From: Granulosicoccus sp964390335
GTDB lineage: Bacteria > Pseudomonadota > Gammaproteobacteria > Granulosicoccales > Granulosicoccaceae
Reading direction: 5' to 3'
DNA: 64,000 nt
NCBI GenBank assembly: GCA_964390335.1
Contig: CAYMHU010000005.1
Location: 62,001 to 126,000, forward strand
Every line of letters begins with the position of its first letter. Within the stretch, counting starts at the first letter, position 1. The translations under genes and the position numbers were made by a program. Shown here piece after piece: positions 60,250-64,000 of this stretch. Under the pieces are notes generated by a model. It had not been told where the DNA came from. It saw nothing but the letters and a program-made list of their open reading frames with translations, and made no database searches.

Positions 60250-61059
60250 TTAGATTTCGGGCTCTTGGCGTTTTACCAGTTGAAACGAATCTTCGTCTTG
60301 TCCGATTTGCCAATAGCCGCTGGTATAGCGGTGTTTTCGATCCACAGATCGGGTTTTAGCGAAATAAGTCCGTAAACGCCGTACACAGCCCGATTCACCC
60401 GCCACCCATATGCCGGGTGTACCCCGTTGCCATGGTTTCTGCATAACCACGTCGGCTAATGTGCTGTTGCCTTGTTCAGGGTTGGGGTTAATCAGCCATT
60501 CAATATGCATGTTGTGCGGCACGTTCAAGGTTTGTTTATCGGACTCGTGTTGAACCTCAATTACAATGAATCCGCTTGCGGTTGCAGGTAATAGATTAAT
60601 GTTGGCTGTTATAGCTGGAAGGGCTGTCATATCGCCGGCGATTAAAAGCCAATCGGCCGATAAATCCAGTAGTTTTGGTTGGCTCGGACCGGCAAGGCCG
60701 ACTTGATCACCGGGTTTTGCATGCAGTGCCAAGTGCGTAGCTGGACCCGCAAATTCATGTAAAGCGAAATCTAGATCCAACTCATTTTCTGTATCTCGGT
60801 ATTCAACCACCGTATAAGTTCGTTTGATGGGTTTTACACCTGTACCTTTCAGCGACTCAATATACGACTCCAAAGTTTGGTTTGCATGCGGAAGCAGTAG
60901 TTTGATGTTCGCGGACGCAGCGTCGGTTGGAAATCCTTTTAGCTCTTCACCGGTAAAGGTGACTCGTTGCATATTTGTTGTTATGCGTTGAGTGTTCTTC
61001 ACTTGTAACAGTCGAGGGGCTGATTTGCGTCTGTTGGTCGTCAATGGATTTTTTATCAT
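60250..61059 (-). CDS. Siderophore-interacting FAD protein (SIP/ViuB family)
   Basis: 269 residues. FAD-binding barrel with TNMQRVTFTGEELKGFP and RTYTVVEYRD (family RxYTxR), then the NAD(P)-like domain with WLLIAGDMTALPAI and IWVAGESGCVRRLR, typical of SIP proteins that reduce ferric siderophores in the cytoplasm. No siderophore receptor is in view. Confidence 0.9.
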   Translation of the reverse strand: MIKNPLTTNRRKSAPRLLQVKNTQRITTNMQRVTFTGEELKGFPTDAASANIKLLLPHANQTLESYIESLKGTGVKPIKRTYTVVEYRDTENELDLDFALHEFAGPATHLALHAKPGDQVGLAGPSQPKLLDLSADWLLIAGDMTALPAITANINLLPATASGFIVIEVQHESDKQTLNVPHNMHIEWLINPNPEQGNSTLADVVMQKPWQRGTPGIWVAGESGCVRRLRTYFAKTRSVDRKHRYTSGYWQIGQDEDSFQLVKRQEPEI

Positions 61060-61110
61060 TGGTGATAAGCAGGGTATAGGTAGGGCGGTTATTGGCGTAT
61101 GAAGTCTGCA

Positions 61111-61491
61111 TTATAGTAGGTCTTGCTCTTCCAGTACTTTTCGAGCCACTCTAAAGCATTCCAAAGATTGTGGTACGCCGCAATAAATCCCGACAACATG
61201 AATAATAGCTCGAATTTCCTCTACGCTAACGCCGTTGTTGATAGCCCCACGACAATGTATTTCCCATTCATGCATTTTTCCTAATGCACCTATCATGGCC
61301 AGATTCATCATTGATCGTGTTTTTGCATCGATGGCATCATCACCCCAACCAAAGCCCCAACACCAGGCTGTCATGGCTTCTTGAAATGGTTTGGTAAAGT
61401 CATCTGCAGCGTTTAAATTATTGGTGACATACTCCGCCCCCAAGGTGGCTTTACGTTGTTCCAGACCGACATCAAATAATTTTTTATCCAT
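61111..61491 (-). CDS. Carboxymuconolactone decarboxylase-family protein
   Basis: 126 residues, PcaC-like. The CMD core DAKTRSMMNLAMIGALGKMHEWEIHCRGAINNGVSVEEIRAIIHVVGIYCGVP is clear. The CxxC of AhpD is absent, arguing for a decarboxylase-like or unknown function. The next upstream gene is a class III aminotransferase 42 bp away. Confidence 0.88.
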   Translation of the reverse strand: MDKKLFDVGLEQRKATLGAEYVTNNLNAADDFTKPFQEAMTAWCWGFGWGDDAIDAKTRSMMNLAMIGALGKMHEWEIHCRGAINNGVSVEEIRAIIHVVGIYCGVPQSLECFRVARKVLEEQDLL

Positions 61492-61533
61492 TTGTAATTA
61501 CCTTTGTATATAAATGAGGTGGCATGTTGCTAT

Positions 61534-62814
61534 TCAGATTGCGGCAGCGGCTGTTGCTATTGCTTCGCGGGTAAGCGTCAAGTCAGCTTCCGTGATGGCT
61601 AAGCTGGGATAGAGCTTGCCCGGCGATTTAAACACGCCATTGTTGCGCAGTACCTGATTGAAACGGGTATTTTTGTCTTTGTCTGCGCGTTGGCTGCTGC
61701 GGTAGTCTGAGACGTCTATATTGGTGAATAAGATATCGAATAGGGTGGGTTCTCCAACCAATTGATATGCGTGCCCTGATTTGTCTAATTCGGTTTTTAA
61801 ATCGTGTTGTATTTGATTGCCAATTGAAAACAATTTTTCGTAGTTATCTTTTCGTTGCAAAATTTCTAAGGTTTTCAGACCAGCCACGGCTGCAATTGGG
61901 TTGCCAGACAATGTACCCAATTGCATTAAAAATTTGTCCCCCACCAGCGACTTATTAAAATGAGCCATTATTTCACTGCGACCTGCTATTGCTGCTAGCG
62001 GAAAACCGCCACCTATGACTTTTCCAAGCGTGCAGATATCGGGTGTAACGCCATAGTACTCTTGGGCGCCACCATAGGCGAGTCGAAAACCGGTGACAAT
62101 TTCATCAAAAATTAATACGATAGATCGAGCAGAGCATTCGTGCTTGAGTGCTTGTAAAAAACCAGCTTGCGGTGGCACGATTCGTTGTAACGGCTCAACG
62201 ATCACAGCAGCTACCTCGTTTTCATATTCATCTAGTATGTTCTTTACAGATTCAATGTCATTAAATGGCGCAATCAGCATCTCATTTTTTACACTGTCTG
62301 GTATTCCTGCGCTATCGGGTACGGCTTGGGGGAAATTGGTAAGCGTGCTTGGAGCAAGACTCATTTGTGCTTCGGCAGACATACCATGATAACCACCTTC
62401 AAATTTCAGTATTTTCGTGCGGCCGGTAAATGCTCGTGCTAAGCGTAACGCATACATATCAGCTTCACCACCTGAGGTAACATAACGTACTTGTTCGGCA
62501 CACGGTACGGCACGGCAAATTTCTTCAGCCAGTTCTACACTGGCCGTGTTGTTTGCGAAAAAGGTCATACCCTTGCTCAACTGGGATTGTACGGCTTCCA
62601 TAACCTCGGGATGCCCGTGACCCAATAACATAGGGCCGGAGCCAATAAGATAATCAACGTATTCGTTGTTGTCTTCATCCCAAACCCTGGACCCATGACC
62701 TTCTCGAATAAAGATGGAGGGATCAAAATTCCCAAGACCACCGGCTGGCAGTATTGCTTGCGCTCGTTGTATCCATTGCGATTGTGTTGTCATGTTGTTG
62801 TCTTTATTAGGCAA
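61534..62814 (-). CDS. Class III aminotransferase (glutamate-1-semialdehyde aminomutase-like)
   Basis: 426 residues. PLP-fold type I with YVTSGGEADMYALRLARAFTGR, FDEIVTGFRLAYGG and the Schiff-base Lys in CTLGKVIGGGFPLAAIAG. It resembles HemL but lacks strict HemL context and the DxxGN pattern; an amino acid or amine aminotransferase is likely. Upstream is an enolase-superfamily gene in the same direction. Alternative ATG at 62793. Confidence 0.86.
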   Translation of the reverse strand: MPNKDNNMTTQSQWIQRAQAILPAGGLGNFDPSIFIREGHGSRVWDEDNNEYVDYLIGSGPMLLGHGHPEVMEAVQSQLSKGMTFFANNTASVELAEEICRAVPCAEQVRYVTSGGEADMYALRLARAFTGRTKILKFEGGYHGMSAEAQMSLAPSTLTNFPQAVPDSAGIPDSVKNEMLIAPFNDIESVKNILDEYENEVAAVIVEPLQRIVPPQAGFLQALKHECSARSIVLIFDEIVTGFRLAYGGAQEYYGVTPDICTLGKVIGGGFPLAAIAGRSEIMAHFNKSLVGDKFLMQLGTLSGNPIAAVAGLKTLEILQRKDNYEKLFSIGNQIQHDLKTELDKSGHAYQLVGEPTLFDILFTNIDVSDYRSSQRADKDKNTRFNQVLRNNGVFKSPGKLYPSLAITEADLTLTREAIATAAAAI

Positions 62815-62861
62815 GTCAATTTAAGGTCGGGTGAGTCTCGCGTTGTTTTTTATCACCAGGA

Positions 62862-63971
62862 CTATTCATATATGGCAACCGGTTCACCCAATAGTTTTTC
62901 ACTCGGTGTTACACCGAGCCCGGGAGTGTCATCGATAGTGATGAAACCATCGATGCAGCGAGGGCCACTGTTTGGTGCAATATCAAGGCTCAGCATGTCC
63001 TGGCAAGACCAACAAGCTTGTATAAATGCGTCGGGCACTGACTGTGCCAGGTGTGCAGCTTCTGTATCAGCCATGACTGAACCGCCCGTGGCCATGATAT
63101 ACATTTGGATGCCGTGCTCGAGTGCGATATCTCTTATTCGTCTGGCTTTTGTTAATCCGCCAACACGATTAATTTTGATACCAAATACATCAGCGATTCC
63201 ATCGCGTGCAATGCGTGCCGCATCTTGAAGAGTTACCAGGGTTTCATCGACGCTGATGGGTGATGTTGTTACACGTCTAATCTGCTGTAAGTCATCCAGA
63301 GTTTCGCCAGGTTGTTCAAACGTAACCCCAAGGTCTGCCACTGCGTTCATCACGATACTTGCTTCGCGTCGAGTCCAAGCTCGGTTTACGTCGTATAAAA
63401 TGATTTCATTAGGGCGACGGTTTGACTCGAGATGTCGGATGCGTTCAATGTCTTTGTCTGTATCGCTGCCGCCAACTTTTGCCGAGTGCGCTACATATCC
63501 ACGATCTCTATAGCTATTGATTATGTCCAGCATATAGTCTGGTTCGCCGGATGATACTGATGAAGCGGCAGGGGTACCGTGGGTGCGTTTCCCGCCCAAT
63601 AGATCAGCAATGGGCAAATCAAACGCTTTTCCCATGATGTCCCAACAGGCCATGTCGATAGGTTGCTTGGCATATAGATGGCCGGGTAAACACAGATCCA
63701 TGGCTCTTTCAACCAGCTCTACCTTGCGAGGGTCGGTGCCAAGAATCACCGGTGCCATAGTCTGGATGCCCGCACGAATTCCCGGGCCATGAGCCGGAAC
63801 ATAGGTGTGTCCCCATGGAGTACCTTCGCCCCAGCCCGTAAGCCCGCTATCGGTATCGACTTTTACAAAGGTCGCATCAAGCACCTCAAATTTTAATCGC
63901 CCACCAGATAGCCAATACGGATCGTTAAGCGGTAGGTTTTTTTGGTATACCGAAATTCGAGTAATTTTCAT
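62862..63971 (-). CDS. Enolase-superfamily (MR/MLE) enzyme, hydroxyproline-betaine epimerase/dehydratase-like
   Basis: 369 residues, starting 29 bp from the window end. MR/MLE layout: N-terminal cap (DSGLTGWGEGTPWGHTYVPAHGPG), AHSAKVGG with the catalytic Lys region, metal ligands in LYDVNRAW, FEQPGE and SVDETL, and KINRVGGLTKAR with the second Lys. The cap text resembles 4-hydroxyproline betaine epimerase and cis-3-hydroxyproline dehydratase. Substrate assignment from sequence alone is uncertain. Confidence 0.85.
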   Translation of the reverse strand: MKITRISVYQKNLPLNDPYWLSGGRLKFEVLDATFVKVDTDSGLTGWGEGTPWGHTYVPAHGPGIRAGIQTMAPVILGTDPRKVELVERAMDLCLPGHLYAKQPIDMACWDIMGKAFDLPIADLLGGKRTHGTPAASSVSSGEPDYMLDIINSYRDRGYVAHSAKVGGSDTDKDIERIRHLESNRRPNEIILYDVNRAWTRREASIVMNAVADLGVTFEQPGETLDDLQQIRRVTTSPISVDETLVTLQDAARIARDGIADVFGIKINRVGGLTKARRIRDIALEHGIQMYIMATGGSVMADTEAAHLAQSVPDAFIQACWSCQDMLSLDIAPNSGPRCIDGFITIDDTPGLGVTPSEKLLGEPVAIYE

Positions 63972-64000
63972 TGTATGGCAAGTGCCTGATTTTTAGTCGT

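Overview
The window looks like a draft chromosome segment of a gammaproteobacterial, probably marine, sulfur-oxidising chemolithotroph. The evidence is gene content: an oxidative-type dsr operon in the order known from Allochromatium vinosum (dsrABEFHCMKLJOPNR), aprMBA with sat, soxXYZAB, a separate soxCD pair, and a flavocytochrome c sulfide dehydrogenase flavoprotein. The taxonomic statement is inference; no rRNA or tRNA gene was seen. Two 100-N gaps are each flanked by the same 55-bp sequence on both sides, so they look like unmerged contig overlaps rather than missing DNA.

Layout. 1-9.2 kb: nitrate assimilation on the minus strand (nrtA, nrtB, a double-ATPase gene, nirB, nirD, start of nasA) with a divergent LysR regulator. 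9.4-10.6 kb: a cyclic-nucleotide phosphodiesterase-like gene and a MazG-like pyrophosphohydrolase. 10.6-17.8 kb: sulfite to sulfate via APS, with sat facing away from aprMBA, followed by a small protein, an FKBP-type isomerase, a TPR protein and a 53-aa protein. 18.1-20.9 kb: soxC, soxD and a small cytochrome c. 21-26.8 kb: an accessory block (HAD phosphatase, TrpD-like transferase plus Rieske ferredoxin, Sel1 protein), then a minus-strand operon of a TauD-like dioxygenase, two unknown proteins and an orphan Cas6/Cmx6-like protein, divergent from dsr. 27.2-39.6 kb: the dsr operon, followed closely by a NarXL-like two-component system, a 72-aa protein, TusA, a YeeE/YedE sulfur transporter and an S24-like protein (to 44.2 kb). 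44.2-50.8 kb: two 2-oxoglutarate oxygenases, an unknown protein, a ferredoxin-linked reductase, fccB, and pterin/folate genes (SDR, folK, folB). 51-57.7 kb: a periplasmic rhodanese/metallo-beta-lactamase protein, soxXYZAB and a Tat-exported metallo-beta-lactamase. 57.7-64 kb: general metabolism (di-heme peroxidase, amidohydrolase, siderophore-interacting flavoprotein, CMD protein, class III aminotransferase, enolase-superfamily enzyme).

How the genes work together. Periplasmic SoxXA, SoxYZ and SoxB would load and hydrolyse thiosulfate on SoxY, and SoxCD could oxidise the bound sulfane sulfur. FccB would oxidise sulfide. In the cytoplasm TusA, DsrEFH and DsrC relay sulfur to DsrAB/DsrL. DsrMKJOP links the DsrC cycle to the membrane, and AprBA/AprM with Sat convert sulfite to sulfate with ATP formation. 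SoxCD together with rDsr in one genome is uncommon, because SoxCD is usually missing where Dsr handles sulfane sulfur. The most novel-looking items are the Cas6-like gene with no CRISPR array in a dsr-divergent operon, the two-component system attached to the dsr operon, a 24-codon leader ORF coupled to dsrF, and a set of hairpins between genes downstream of aprA.
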